Numbered from the stretch's first letter, positions 51,861 through 61,901 are shown. The stretch: 64,000 nucleotides of DNA from Stenotrophomonas bentonitica (GCF_002887735.1 NZ_PKQP01000005.1:62001-126000), one strand, 5' to 3'. Program-made: numbers and translations. Notes: generated from the letters alone by a model not told the origin.

Positions 51861-53981
51861 TCACCACACCTTGACCCGCTTCTCCGGCGCCAGGTACAGC
51901 TTCTGGCCTTCCTTCACCTCGAAGGCCGGATACCACGCATCCAGATTGCGCACCGTCAACGCACGGAACTGGCCCGGCGCATGCACATTGGTCAACAGCG
52001 AATTGCGCAGCGCCTGCTCACGCGCCTTGCTCCGCCATGCCTGCGCAAACCCCAGGAAGAACCGCTGATCCGGCGTGAAGCCTTCCAGCGTCTGGCCCGG
52101 CTTGCCCTGCAGCGACAACTGATACGCATCGTAGGCCGTCGAAAGACCTGCCACGTCCGCAATGTTCTCGCCCAGCGTCAGACGACCATTCACCGATACC
52201 CCCGGGAACGGTGTGTAGCTGCTGAACTGCGCCGCCAGTGCATCGCCGGCCGCGTTGAACTTCTTCAGATCTTCGGGCGTCCACCAGTTCTGCAGCTTGC
52301 CCGTCTCATCGAACAGCGCACCGGCATTGTCGAAACCGTGGCTGATCTCATGGCCGATCACCGCACCGATCGCGCCGTAGTTCACCGCATCATCGGCCGC
52401 GCCGTCGAAGAACGGCGGCTGCAGGATCGCGGCCGGGAACACCAGGCGGTTTTCCAGTGGCACGTTCATCGCATTGATGGTCTGCGGCAGCATCGCCCAC
52501 TCGCTGTGATCCACCGGCTTGCCCAGCTTGGCGATGTTGCGGCGGTACTCGAACAGCTCCGCACGCTCGGCATTGCCCAACGCGTCATCGCGCTTGATCT
52601 CAAGACCGGCGTAGTCGCGCCACTTGTCCGGGTAGCCCATGCCCACGGTCAGGCCATCCACCTTGGCCTTGGCACGCGCCTTGGTCTGCGGCGACATCCA
52701 CTCCAGCGCATCGATGCGCTTGGCGAACGCGGCGATGATGTTCTTGGCCATCGCGTCCGCGCGCGCCTTGGTGGCCGGATCGAAATGACGTTCGACGTAC
52801 AGCTTGCCGATCGCTTCGCCGACGGCATGGTTGCTGTCATCCACCGCACGCTTCCAGCGCTCGCTCTGCTGCGGGGTGCCGTTGAGCGTGGTGCCGTGGA
52901 AGGCGAAGCGCGCATCGGCAAACGACTTGGGCAGGTACGGCGCGGCGCGGTCCAGCGCATGGAAGGCCAAGTAGTCCTTCCAGACCTCCAGCGGCTCGGT
53001 GGCGACCAGGCGCGAGATGCCCGCGACGGCCTTGGGCTGCCACACGATGAAGTCCTGCTGGGCGTCCAGCCCGGCCGAGGCCAGGAACGCGTTCCAGTCC
53101 ATGCCCGGTGCCTTGGCGCTCAGGTCGGTCTGCTTCCAGGCGTTGGCGCCCTTGGCGACGTCGTTGGTGTCTTCCTGGGTGGCGTGGACCTGGGCGATCC
53201 TGGTCTCCAGCGCGAGGATGCGCTGCGCCTTGGCGGCCGGATCGGCGACGCCGGCCAGCTGCAGGACCTGGGCGATGTAGGCCTGGTACTGCTTGCGGAT
53301 CTCGGCCATGCGGCCACCCTGCAGGTAGAAATCACGGTCCGGCAGGCCCAGACCGCCCTGCACCAGGTACGGCGCGGTGCGGTCCGGCTGCAGCAGATCC
53401 ACCGAGACCCACACGCCGAACAGGCGGTCGGTGTAGAAGTTGGTGGCGTTGAGCAGGTCCACGTCGGCGCGCAGCGTGCCGCCGAGCGCGGTGGCCAGCG
53501 CGGCCTTGTCGTTGATGCCGGCGATGGCGTCCAGTTCCGGTTTGACCGGGGCGACGCCACGCGACTCGATGCCGCTCTCGTCCATGAAGGCGGCGTAGTA
53601 ATCGCCGATCAGCTTGGCCTCGCCCTCGGCCTTTGTGTCGGCCGCAGCGCCTTCGAGGATCGCGCGGGTGTCGGCCAGGGTTTTTTCGGAGATGACGTTG
53701 AAGCTGCCGTAGCTGGAGCGGTCGGCCGGGATCTCGGTGTTCTTGACCCAGGTACCGTTGGCGAAGCCGAAGAAGTCATCGCCGGCGGCGACGCTGCGGT
53801 CCATGCCGGCGGCGTCGAAGCCGAAGCTGCCCAGCTGCGGCTTGGGCGCGGCCGGTTCGGCCGGGGTGGTCTCGGGGGCGGACGCGGCCGGTGCAGTGGC
53901 CTCGCGGTCGCAGGCGGCCAGGCTCAGCGACAGGCTGGCGGCAATGGCGAGCATCAGGGTGGGGCGGCGCAGCTTGGACAT
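51861..53981 (-). CDS. M13 family metallopeptidase (PepO/neprilysin-like lipoprotein)
   Basis: A 706-residue zinc endopeptidase. Lipobox LSLAAC (Cys24) and a Pro/Ala-rich tether anchor it. The catalytic domain has the zinc motif HEISHGFD (HExxH) and the downstream GENIADVAG with the third ligand Glu; NALRNSLLTNVH-type and VRNLDAWYPAF segments near the C-terminus complete it. It degrades peptides up to about 40 residues, in the periplasm or at the surface. Start ATG 53981 (MSKLRRPTLML) is preferred to 54005. Monocistronic with a terminator. Confidence 0.94.
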   Translation of the reverse strand: MSKLRRPTLMLAIAASLSLSLAACDREATAPAASAPETTPAEPAAPKPQLGSFGFDAAGMDRSVAAGDDFFGFANGTWVKNTEIPADRSSYGSFNVISEKTLADTRAILEGAAADTKAEGEAKLIGDYYAAFMDESGIESRGVAPVKPELDAIAGINDKAALATALGGTLRADVDLLNATNFYTDRLFGVWVSVDLLQPDRTAPYLVQGGLGLPDRDFYLQGGRMAEIRKQYQAYIAQVLQLAGVADPAAKAQRILALETRIAQVHATQEDTNDVAKGANAWKQTDLSAKAPGMDWNAFLASAGLDAQQDFIVWQPKAVAGISRLVATEPLEVWKDYLAFHALDRAAPYLPKSFADARFAFHGTTLNGTPQQSERWKRAVDDSNHAVGEAIGKLYVERHFDPATKARADAMAKNIIAAFAKRIDALEWMSPQTKARAKAKVDGLTVGMGYPDKWRDYAGLEIKRDDALGNAERAELFEYRRNIAKLGKPVDHSEWAMLPQTINAMNVPLENRLVFPAAILQPPFFDGAADDAVNYGAIGAVIGHEISHGFDNAGALFDETGKLQNWWTPEDLKKFNAAGDALAAQFSSYTPFPGVSVNGRLTLGENIADVAGLSTAYDAYQLSLQGKPGQTLEGFTPDQRFFLGFAQAWRSKAREQALRNSLLTNVHAPGQFRALTVRNLDAWYPAFEVKEGQKLYLAPEKRVKVW

Positions 53982-54287
53982 TGAGCTTCTCAGCAACGGA
54001 AACACCCAAGTCTAATCCCGTACCGGGCGCGCGGTTATGCCGGCTTCGGCGGCATCGGGTACCGGGTGTGCCGGTCTTCCGGGTTCACCGATGTGAACCC
54101 TGGCCGCGGTGCTTCCCGTGCCGTACGCGCTGGTGCATGCTGGGGCCTGCACGGATTCTGCGGGCGCCGGCTGGCGCCGGTGTGACGAGCAAGGCGTCAA
54201 GAATCCCGGGCAGCGGCCGCTCAGGTTTGGGGAAACCAGGAAGCGTTTACAGATGAAGTCAGCCTGTCGTTCGGGAAAAGGGTTGCG

Positions 54288-57236
54288 ATGCCCGCGTTGA
54301 ACCGTGCCCTGGCACGGCCACTGCGGACGTTCGTGTGGCTCGGGGTATCCCTGGGCGTGCTGCTGGGCGCCGGGCTGGTGGCGACGCTGCTCAATGACTG
54401 CCAGCGCCGACAGGAAGCCGCGCAGCGCCAGAGCTCGGCGCTGGCCACCGGCGCCCAGCGCCTGCTGCGGCTGGAACTGCGCAACCTGGAGCGGGTGATG
54501 CAGGGCATCTCCCGCGATGGCGCGCTGCTCTTCCAGCGGGTGCCGGCGCAGGCACCGGACCTGCTCGATGCCAGCATCGCCGGGGCGCTGCAGCGGCATG
54601 CCGAACTGCACAGCATCGTGGTGGTCGACCAGTACGGGCGGGCCCTGACCAGTGGCAGTGGCGACCTGCAGTTGCCGCTCTGGGCGGTGGATGACAACCG
54701 CGGCCTGGGCAGCCAGGTTTTCCTCGGGCCGCCGCAGGCGCTGGATGCCGCGCACTGGATCCTGCCGCTGGCGCTGCCGATGGGCGGTGACCGCTGGCTG
54801 TTGGCACGGCTGCGCACGGCGGAACTGCAGGCCATCATCGGCGGCATGGATACCGGCGATGCCGGGGTGATCTCGATCACCGACCCGCGGGGCTACGTGC
54901 TGGCGCGCAGCCCCGATCCGGTCGGCGTGGTGGGGCGCCGCTTCGGCCTGGCCAGGCGCGAGCTGCTGCGCCGCGATGCCCTGACCCCATTGGGGACCGA
55001 GACCAGTGCAGTCGATGGCGTCGAGCGCATCTCCAGCCTCAGCACGCTGGCCCAGTACCCGCTGGCGGTGTACGCCGGGTTGGGCCGGCGCGACGTGCTG
55101 GCGGCCTGGTGGCCGTATGTGCAGGCCTCGGTCGGGGTCTACCTGCTGTACTGGGCGCTGTTTGCCGCGGTCTATGTCAGCCTGCGCCGCGCCACCCGCG
55201 ACCAGGACAGCCTGAGCGAGGAGCTGCGTACCGGCCACGCCGAACTGCGCATGGCCCACCAGGTCGGCAAGGTGTGTACCTGGTACGTGGACGAGGATGC
55301 TTGCCTGCTGCGCTGGTCGCCGCTGGCCCGAGAGATTTTCGGCATCGACATCGAAAGCCTGCCCGTCGCGGATTTCTTCGCGCGCGTGCACCACGACGAT
55401 ACCGCGCGCATGCAGCAGGCCTTCGATGCCGCCTTTGCCGGCAGCGGCGTGCTCGATGAGATGTTCCGCCTGGTGCTGCCGGGTGGCGCGACCCGCTGGG
55501 TCGCCGCGCGCGGCCAGCGCGTGGCGGTGGTGGACCGCCAGCGCCGCATGATCGGTGCGTTGACCGATGTCAGCGAGCGGGTCGATGCGCTGGCCCGGGT
55601 GCAGCAGGCCGAGCGCCAGTTCCGGCTGCTGTTCGACCGCAATCCGGCCCCGTTCTGGGTGTTCGATCCGGACACGCTGCGCTTTCTGGAGGTCAACGAA
55701 GCGGCGGTGCGCCAGTACGGCTACAGCCGCGATGAGTTCCTGGCGATGAGCATCCTGGACATCCGCCCGCGCGAGGGTTGGGAGGAGATCCGCGGGGCGA
55801 TCGCGCAGGCGCGCATCGGCGACGTGCAGGATGCGCAGGTCCGCCTGCACCAGCGCAAGGACGGCAGCGTCTTCGAGGTGCGTGCGCATCTGGCGCGGCT
55901 GGATTTCGACGGCCGCCAGGCCTGCCTGGTACTGGCCGAGGACGTCAGCGAGCGTTTGGCTTACGAGCGCGATCTGGCGTACCACGCCACCCACAACCCG
56001 GCGACCGGTCTGCTCAATACGCGCGCACTCGCCGCGCAGCTGGACGAGGAGGGCGGGGCGTACACGATCGCGTACGTGCAGTTCCGCGGCCTGCAGCTGG
56101 TGTCGGACACGCTGGGCCGCGAAGTCGGCGACGTGGTGCTGCAGGCGATGGCCAAGCGCCTGGGCGGGCTCGGCGTGCGCTACGGGCTGCTGGCGTTCCA
56201 GCCCGCCGAGGATTTCATCTTCGCGATCCGCGACGACCATCAGCGCCAGACCGCGCTGGACACCCTGGTGCAGACCGTGTCCGAACCGGTGCGTGGGCAG
56301 GACTGGCTCCACCAGTTCGAGCCGCGCATCGGTGTCGCCGTGAAGGCCGGCGACGATGCCAGCACCGCCGAACAGGTGATCGGCATGGCCGCGCAGGCCG
56401 CCCACGCGGCGCGCGACGAAGGCAATGTCATCGCCTGGTACGACGCGACCGTCAGTTCGCGCCTGGCCGAGCGGCTGCGCCTGGCCGGCCGCATCCACAG
56501 TGCGATCGACACCGAGTTCGAGCTGTATTACCAGCCGATCTGCCACGCCGGCGACAGCAGCCCGGCCGCGCTGGAAGCCCTGCTGCGCTGGCCGCAGGCG
56601 GATGGCAGCTTCATTCCCCCGGGCGAGTTCATCCAGCTGTGCGAAGACACCGGGCTGATCCTCGCGCTTGGCCGCTGGGTGATCCGCGCCGCGGCGCAGG
56701 CGCAGCGGCAGCTGGTCGACGCGGGCTGGGACCTGCCGATCGCGGTGAATGTCTCGGCGGTGCAGTTCTTCAACAGCGACCTGGTGGCCGAGTTCACCCG
56801 CGCCAGCCACGAATTCGGGCTGGCCCGCGGTGCGCTGCAGGTCGAGCTGACCGAAAGCAGCCTGATGCGCAAGCCGGGCCAGGCCAAACAGACCATGCAG
56901 CGCCTGCACGAGCAGGGCATCTGCATTTCGCTGGATGATTTCGGCACCGGCTATTCCAACATGTCCTACCTGCAGCACCTGCCACTGGACATCCTCAAGA
57001 TCGACCGCAGCTTCGTGGCCGACGTGGAAACCAACCCGCGCAATGCCTCGATCTGCCGCGCGCTGCTGTCGCTGGGCCACAGCATGGGGCTGACCATCAT
57101 CGCCGAGGGCGTGGAAACCCCGGGCCAGCTGCAGTGGCTGGCCGCGCATGGCTGCGACCAGGTGCAGGGCTATCTGCTCGGCCGGCCGATGCCGCTGGCA
57201 CGGCTCATCGGGCAGCTGGAATCGGTGGAGGCATAG
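54288..57236 (+). CDS. PAS-degenerate GGDEF-EAL protein (c-di-GMP phosphodiesterase)
   Basis: A 982-residue membrane protein. Two helices (about 12-37 and 280-305) bracket a periplasmic dCache-like sensor. PAS domains follow at about 325-430 and 440-555, then a GGDEF-type domain where the signature is replaced by PAEDF, so it probably no longer makes c-di-GMP. The EAL domain (about 725-975) has EALLRW, NVSAVQF, ELTESSLM, DDFGTGYS, KIDRSF and EGVETPGQLQ, an intact catalytic set. It would hydrolyse c-di-GMP in response to a periplasmic signal. Confidence 0.93.
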   Translation: MPALNRALARPLRTFVWLGVSLGVLLGAGLVATLLNDCQRRQEAAQRQSSALATGAQRLLRLELRNLERVMQGISRDGALLFQRVPAQAPDLLDASIAGALQRHAELHSIVVVDQYGRALTSGSGDLQLPLWAVDDNRGLGSQVFLGPPQALDAAHWILPLALPMGGDRWLLARLRTAELQAIIGGMDTGDAGVISITDPRGYVLARSPDPVGVVGRRFGLARRELLRRDALTPLGTETSAVDGVERISSLSTLAQYPLAVYAGLGRRDVLAAWWPYVQASVGVYLLYWALFAAVYVSLRRATRDQDSLSEELRTGHAELRMAHQVGKVCTWYVDEDACLLRWSPLAREIFGIDIESLPVADFFARVHHDDTARMQQAFDAAFAGSGVLDEMFRLVLPGGATRWVAARGQRVAVVDRQRRMIGALTDVSERVDALARVQQAERQFRLLFDRNPAPFWVFDPDTLRFLEVNEAAVRQYGYSRDEFLAMSILDIRPREGWEEIRGAIAQARIGDVQDAQVRLHQRKDGSVFEVRAHLARLDFDGRQACLVLAEDVSERLAYERDLAYHATHNPATGLLNTRALAAQLDEEGGAYTIAYVQFRGLQLVSDTLGREVGDVVLQAMAKRLGGLGVRYGLLAFQPAEDFIFAIRDDHQRQTALDTLVQTVSEPVRGQDWLHQFEPRIGVAVKAGDDASTAEQVIGMAAQAAHAARDEGNVIAWYDATVSSRLAERLRLAGRIHSAIDTEFELYYQPICHAGDSSPAALEALLRWPQADGSFIPPGEFIQLCEDTGLILALGRWVIRAAAQAQRQLVDAGWDLPIAVNVSAVQFFNSDLVAEFTRASHEFGLARGALQVELTESSLMRKPGQAKQTMQRLHEQGICISLDDFGTGYSNMSYLQHLPLDILKIDRSFVADVETNPRNASICRALLSLGHSMGLTIIAEGVETPGQLQWLAAHGCDQVQGYLLGRPMPLARLIGQLESVEA

Positions 57237-57248
57237 CGGCGCGCGCCA

Positions 57249-58130
57249 TCACGCCAGGGCGTCCACCAGGTAGTCGATGAAACTGCGCACCTTCGGGGCC
57301 AGGTGGCTGCGGCTGGTGTACACCGCATGGATGCCCACGCCCGGCACCTGCCACTCGGGCAGCACGCGCTCCAGCCGCCCATCGGCCAGCGCCTCGGCGA
57401 CCAGGAAATCCGGCTGCACGATGATGCCCATGCCGGCGATCGCGGCCTCGCGCAGCACATCGCCGTTGTTGGCACGCACACCGCCGTGCACGGGCACCGA
57501 GACCTCCCCGCGCGGACCGTGCAACTGCCATGCATCGCCGCCGGCCCAGTAGCTGTAGTGCAGGCACTCGTGCGCGGACAGGTCTTCCGGCTGCTGCGGG
57601 CGCCCGTGCGCGTCCAGGTACGACGGCGCTGCGCACAGGCTGATCTGCGCGTCGCCCAGCTTGCGCGCGATCAGGGCCGGGCTGGGCTGGCGGGTGATGC
57701 GGATGGCCACGTCATAGCCTTCTTCGACCATGTCCACCAGACGGTCGGACAGCGACAGGTCCAGTTCCACCTGCGGGTAGCGCGCGCGGTAACCAGCCAG
57801 CAGCGGGCCCAGGCGGGCAATGCCATAGCTGACCGGCGCGTTGATCCGCAGCCGCCCAGACGGCTCCAGCGCCTGCGCGCTGATGCCGGCTTCCAGCGCG
57901 TCGAACTCGGCCAGCAGCCGCACGCACTCGGCGTAATAGGCCGCGCCCGTGCTCGTGGGGCTCACGCGGCGGGTCGTACGGTTGAGCAGCCGGGTCGAGA
58001 GGCGCTTTTCCAGCGCCGCGATCTGCCGGGTCACCCCGGCGGTGGACAGGTCCAGGGCCTGCGCGGCGGCACTGAAGCCATTGCGCTCGACCACGGCGAC
58101 AAACACACGCATGGCGTCCAGAGTGTCCAT
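57249..58130 (-). CDS. LysR family transcriptional regulator (DODA-linked)
   Basis: A 293-residue LysR regulator: helix-turn-helix DAMRVFVAVVERNGFSAAAQALDLSTAGVTRQIAALEKRLSTRLLNRTTRR (about 5-55) and a substrate-binding domain (RLRINAPVSYGIARLGPLL onward). Divergent from the DODA-like dioxygenase gene, its probable target, over 111 bp containing two palindromes. ATG 58130 has GGAAAAAGAAA upstream. Effector likely an aromatic compound by analogy, unproven. Confidence 0.92.
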   Translation of the reverse strand: MDTLDAMRVFVAVVERNGFSAAAQALDLSTAGVTRQIAALEKRLSTRLLNRTTRRVSPTSTGAAYYAECVRLLAEFDALEAGISAQALEPSGRLRINAPVSYGIARLGPLLAGYRARYPQVELDLSLSDRLVDMVEEGYDVAIRITRQPSPALIARKLGDAQISLCAAPSYLDAHGRPQQPEDLSAHECLHYSYWAGGDAWQLHGPRGEVSVPVHGGVRANNGDVLREAAIAGMGIIVQPDFLVAEALADGRLERVLPEWQVPGVGIHAVYTSRSHLAPKVRSFIDYLVDALA

Positions 58131-58241
58131 TGTTTCTTTTTCCGAAATAAACAGCGTCGATGCATCGTATTTATTGGCCGATCTGTCCGCAATACGCTGA
58201 TCTGCAGATCGACCCGTTGGGTCCTGCCATTGGAGTCCGTG
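58131..58241. promoter_or_regulatory. Divergent LysR/DODA intergenic region with palindromes
   Basis: Two perfect palindromes: CGATGCATCG at 58158-58167 and GATCTGCAGATC at 58199-58210. The T-N11-A core of LysR sites may overlap these. Confidence 0.55.
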
Positions 58242-59051
58242 ATGTCCCGCTTGCCGTCCCTTTATATCTCCCATGGCTCGCCGATGACCGCACTCCATCC
58301 CGGTCTGGTGGGCGAGCGCCTGGCCGCGCTGGCGGCGCGCCTGCCGCGCCCGCGCGCGATCGTGATGGCCTCGGCGCACTGGCTGACGCACCAGCCGGCG
58401 GTCGGCGGCCACGCCCAGCCGCCCACCCTTCACGATTTCGGCGGTTTCCCGCAGGCACTGTTCGACCTGCAGTATCCGGCCCCGGGCGAGCCCGCGCTGG
58501 CGCAGGAGGTCGCGCAGCGGCTGGGCGCTGCCGGTCTGCCGACCGCGATCGATCCACAGCGCGGTCTCGATCACGGTGCATGGGTGCCGCTGCGGTTCCT
58601 GTATCCGCAGGCGGACATCCCGGTCGTGCCGCTGGCGATCCAGCCACTGCTCGGGCCGGCCCACCAGTTCGCGCTGGGGCGCGCGCTGGCGCCGCTGCGT
58701 GAGCAGGGCGTGCTGTTGATCGGCTCGGGCAGCATCACCCACAACCTGCACGATTGGCGCAGCTACGCGGACGGCAAGGAGGCCCCTTATGTGCGGCCCT
58801 TCATCGAATGGGTCGAGCAGCGCCTGGCCGCCGATGACAGCGCCGCGTTGATCGATTACCGCCGCCAGGCCCCGCACGCGGTGCAGGCGCACCCCAGCGA
58901 CGAGCACCTGCAGCCGCTGCACTTTGCGATGGGCGCCGCCGGTGGCGAAGCGCTCGGTGCGCAGCGCATCGATGCCGGGATCGATGCCGGCTTCCTGGCG
59001 ATGGACATCTATCGCTTCGATGGCGCCGACGCGCAGCAGCGCGCCGCATGA
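58242..59051 (+). CDS. 4,5-DOPA dioxygenase extradiol-like protein (LigB/YgiD family)
   Basis: A 269-residue enzyme with the N-terminus LPSLYISHGSPMTAL, HWLTH, LDHGAWVPL and GSGSITHNL, the zinc-ligand segments of the class III extradiol DODA/YgiD family. Such proteins oxygenate catecholic substrates; in bacteria the physiological substrate is often unclear. GGAG lies 6 bases before the ATG. Divergent from a LysR gene. Confidence 0.92.
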   Translation: MSRLPSLYISHGSPMTALHPGLVGERLAALAARLPRPRAIVMASAHWLTHQPAVGGHAQPPTLHDFGGFPQALFDLQYPAPGEPALAQEVAQRLGAAGLPTAIDPQRGLDHGAWVPLRFLYPQADIPVVPLAIQPLLGPAHQFALGRALAPLREQGVLLIGSGSITHNLHDWRSYADGKEAPYVRPFIEWVEQRLAADDSAALIDYRRQAPHAVQAHPSDEHLQPLHFAMGAAGGEALGAQRIDAGIDAGFLAMDIYRFDGADAQQRAA

Positions 59052-59182
59052 GGGGCCGGCTGTCCGCCGACTGAGCCTGCCACGCCCCGCGCATTCGCGT
59101 GGCGGCGCACGTGTGGTACGTTTTTTCCTGTTTCCGGCGCCGGCTGTCCGCAGCCTCCCCCGCGCTGCTTACTGGAAAATGC

Positions 59183-60826
59183 ATGCATACCATTGAAGTC
59201 GTTCTGGCGATGCTGGTGGCGGTGGTCGCCAGCGGCTACCTGGTCCGCGTATTGCCGTTGTCGCTGCCGTTGCCGCTGGTGCAGATCGGGCTGGGCGCGG
59301 TCATTGCCGGAGTATTCAACCGCGGCCACGCGCTCGAGCCGGAGATGTTCTTCCTGCTGCTCCTGCCGCCGCTGCTGTTCCTGGATGGCTGGCGCATCCC
59401 CAAGCAGGGCCTGTTCCGCGACAAGGGCGTAATCCTGGAACTGGCCTTCGGGCTGGTCGTGTTCACCGTGATCGGCGCCGGCTTCCTGATCCACTGGATG
59501 ATCCCGGTGATGCCACTGGCGGTGGCCTTCGCGCTGGCGGCGATCATCTCCCCGACCGACCCGGTGGCGGTCAGCTCGATCGCCTCGCGCGCGCCGATTC
59601 CCAAGCGGCTGATGCACATCCTGGAAGGCGAGTCGCTGCTCAACGATGCGTCCGGCCTGGTCTGTTTCCGCTTCGCAGTGGCGGCGGTGATGACCGGGAC
59701 CTTCTCGCTGGCGAATGCCTCGCTGACCTTCCTGTGGGTGGCGGTGGCCGGACTGGCGATCGGCGTGGCGGTGACGCTGGGCGTGTCCACCTTCCAGCGC
59801 TGGCTGTGGCGGCGCTTCGGCGAGGAGCCGGGTGCGGCGCTGCTGGTCAACCTGCTGATCCCGTTCGCGGCCTACCTGCTGGCTGAAGAACTCAATGCGT
59901 CGGGCATCCTCTCGGCGGTCGCCGCGGGGGTCACGATGAGCTACGTGGAGCTTACCGGCCGCGTCTCGGGCAGCATGCGCGTGCAGCGCACGGCGGTCTG
60001 GAACATGCTGCAGTTCAGCTTCAACGGGATCATGTTCGTGCTGCTGGGCGAGCAGTTGCCGGGCATCGTGGAACGCGCGATCAAGACCGTCAGCGAGAGC
60101 GGGCACCACAGTGCGTGGTGGCTGCTGGTCTATGTGGTGGTGATCAACCTGGCGCTGGTGCTGCTGCGCCTGGCCTGGGTGTGGCTGTCGCTGCGCTGGA
60201 GCCTGCTGCGTGCGCGCCATCGGGGCGAGGCCCGGCAGGGCACCTCCTGGCGGATCGTGGTGGCGACCTCGGTGGCGGGCGTGCGCGGTGCGATCACCCT
60301 GGCCGGCGTGCTGACCCTGCCGTTGTTCCTGCCCGACGGCAGTGCCTTCCCGGCACGCGACCTGGTGATCTTCCTGGCCGCGGCGGTGATCCTGATCTCG
60401 CTGGTCGGTGCCAGCATCGCGCTGCCGCGCCTGCTCAAAGGCCTGGAACTGCCGGCCGATTCGGGCGAGCGCAAGGAAGAGGACCTGGCCCGCAAGCTGG
60501 CCGCCAAGGCGGCGCTGGCCGGCGTGGAGCGCACGCGCCAGCAGCTGGTGCAGAACCAGACCACCGAGAACGTGCAGCTCTACAACGACGCCGCCTCGCG
60601 GGTCAGCCTGCTGTACCAGCGCAACCTGGAGAAGGAAGCCGGGCCGGATGCGGATCCGGAGAAGGTCAAGCGCATGGAGCAGGGCTATCGCCAGCTGCGC
60701 ACCGCGGGGCTGACCGCCGAGCGTGAAGAGCTGTTCCGCCTGACCCGGCGGGGCAAGATCTCCGATGAGATCTCGCGCAGGCTGATCCGCAATCTGGATC
60801 TGCTGGAGACGCGGCAACGCGATTGA
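59183..60826 (+). CDS. CPA1-type Na+/H+ antiporter
   Basis: A 547-residue membrane antiporter with about 12 helices. SPTDPVAVSSIA carries the essential Asp; LEGESLLNDASGLVCF and GVRGAITLAGVLTLPLF are typical NhaP/YjcE-like segments. A soluble C-terminal tail (about 430-547) with coiled-coil-like charged sequence may regulate it. It exchanges Na+ or K+ for protons at high pH. Chosen ATG 59183; the in-frame stretch upstream is not coding-like. Confidence 0.93.
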   Translation: MHTIEVVLAMLVAVVASGYLVRVLPLSLPLPLVQIGLGAVIAGVFNRGHALEPEMFFLLLLPPLLFLDGWRIPKQGLFRDKGVILELAFGLVVFTVIGAGFLIHWMIPVMPLAVAFALAAIISPTDPVAVSSIASRAPIPKRLMHILEGESLLNDASGLVCFRFAVAAVMTGTFSLANASLTFLWVAVAGLAIGVAVTLGVSTFQRWLWRRFGEEPGAALLVNLLIPFAAYLLAEELNASGILSAVAAGVTMSYVELTGRVSGSMRVQRTAVWNMLQFSFNGIMFVLLGEQLPGIVERAIKTVSESGHHSAWWLLVYVVVINLALVLLRLAWVWLSLRWSLLRARHRGEARQGTSWRIVVATSVAGVRGAITLAGVLTLPLFLPDGSAFPARDLVIFLAAAVILISLVGASIALPRLLKGLELPADSGERKEEDLARKLAAKAALAGVERTRQQLVQNQTTENVQLYNDAASRVSLLYQRNLEKEAGPDADPEKVKRMEQGYRQLRTAGLTAEREELFRLTRRGKISDEISRRLIRNLDLLETRQRD

Positions 60827-60844
60827 GGCCGCACCGTGCCACGG

Positions 60845-60930
60845 GTAGAGCCACCCCATGGGTGGCTGCGCTTCGTCCCTGACGCGAGGGTTCCAATGGG
60901 TCCGCGCAGCCACCCGTGGGGTGGCTCTAC
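60845..60930. repeat. Inverted pair of REP palindromes (BIME-like)
   Basis: GTAGAGCCACCCCATGGGTG... and its reverse complement form 26-bp arms with one mismatch around a 34-base spacer. Located 18 bp after the antiporter stop, possible transcription boundary. Confidence 0.88.
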
Positions 60931-60970
60931 CCCGCCACACGTGGATCAGACGTCTCCGGCAGACGTCGGA

Positions 60971-61222
60971 TCAGGCGTCCGGCTTCTGATCCAGGAAGTA
61001 GGCCACCACGGTGCCCTTGACCTTGATCGTCATCGGGTGGCCGCGGCGGTCGCGGGCCTTGCCGGCCTGCACGCGGATCCAGCCTTCGCTGACCGAATAT
61101 TCTTCAACGTTGTCGCGCTCGACGTCGTTGAAGCGGATGCCCACGCCGCGCTCCAGCGCAGCGGCATCGTGGAAGGGGCTGGCCGGGTTGATCGCCAGGT
61201 GATCGGGAGGGGTATCGCTCAT
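60971..61222 (-). CDS. DUF3297 family protein
   Basis: An 83-residue small protein: DHLAINPASPFHDAAALERGVGIRFND, then EYSVSEGWIRVQAGKARDR and KGTVVAYFLD. This is the conserved DUF3297 family of unknown function. ATG 61222; an upstream in-frame extension is poorly supported. Confidence 0.88.
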   Translation of the reverse strand: MSDTPPDHLAINPASPFHDAAALERGVGIRFNDVERDNVEEYSVSEGWIRVQAGKARDRRGHPMTIKVKGTVVAYFLDQKPDA

Positions 61223-61358
61223 GGTCACAGGATGCTGACGACCACCAAGGCCGTCTTCTGCCGCACAGGATAAACCGCGGCGGGCCCCGCGCCGAATTTC
61301 GCTTCCTGCCAACGCCCTTGCACGGCAGAATGCGCCCCTGTCTCCAGGATTACCGGCC

Positions 61359-61901
61359 ATGCCCGACAACAGCGATTATTTCGACTTCGAAGAAGAAGAG
61401 CGCGATTTCGACGAGGACGATTTCGAGGCGCGGATCTGGAATCTGTTCGTGCTGATCAACCCGGGCGATGAAGAACTGGCGCTGCAGCAGTTCAACCGCT
61501 GGCGCGAGGCGCTGCTGGAAAGCGGCGAGGGCATCGATGGGGACGCCGACTGGCTGCCGCCCATGATGGCCGCGATTGCCTGGCAGTCCGGGTTCGAGGT
61601 GGAGCGGGGCGATGCCGATGCGCTGATGTCGGCGGTGAACGAGCTGTCCGCGCGCTGGAACCTGCAGATCGACTGGGGCGGCGACCTGGACGATGAGGAC
61701 TTCGCGGCGGAGGTGGATGCGCCGATGTTGATGACCACCGCCCACGACCGCCTGCGCGAGCACAACTACGCGCTGTGGAGCGTGGATACCGGCAATGACA
61801 CGCTGGCCGGCTGGATGGCGCTCAACCGCGATGACGATGCGATGCTGGCGCTGTGCTCGCTGCTGGGCGTGGAAGTACGGCCGGGCAGCGATCCGTTCTG
61901 A
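61359..61901 (+). CDS. DUF6630-like acidic protein
   Basis: A 180-residue, very acidic protein: an N-terminal YFDFEEEERDFDEDDFEAR stretch, then a helical domain (NPGDEELALQQFNRWREALL). The C-terminal half has NYALWSVDTGNDTLAGWMAL and SLLGVEVRPGSDPF, a pattern I associate with DUF6630. No enzyme motif. Divergent from the DUF3297 gene. Function unknown. Confidence 0.75.
   Translation: MPDNSDYFDFEEEERDFDEDDFEARIWNLFVLINPGDEELALQQFNRWREALLESGEGIDGDADWLPPMMAAIAWQSGFEVERGDADALMSAVNELSARWNLQIDWGGDLDDEDFAAEVDAPMLMTTAHDRLREHNYALWSVDTGNDTLAGWMALNRDDDAMLALCSLLGVEVRPGSDPF

Noticed and set aside
54012..57149. A 1045-residue open frame opposite the PAS-EAL gene
   Set aside because: Antisense shadow; the plus strand has complete EAL motifs and sensible start signals.
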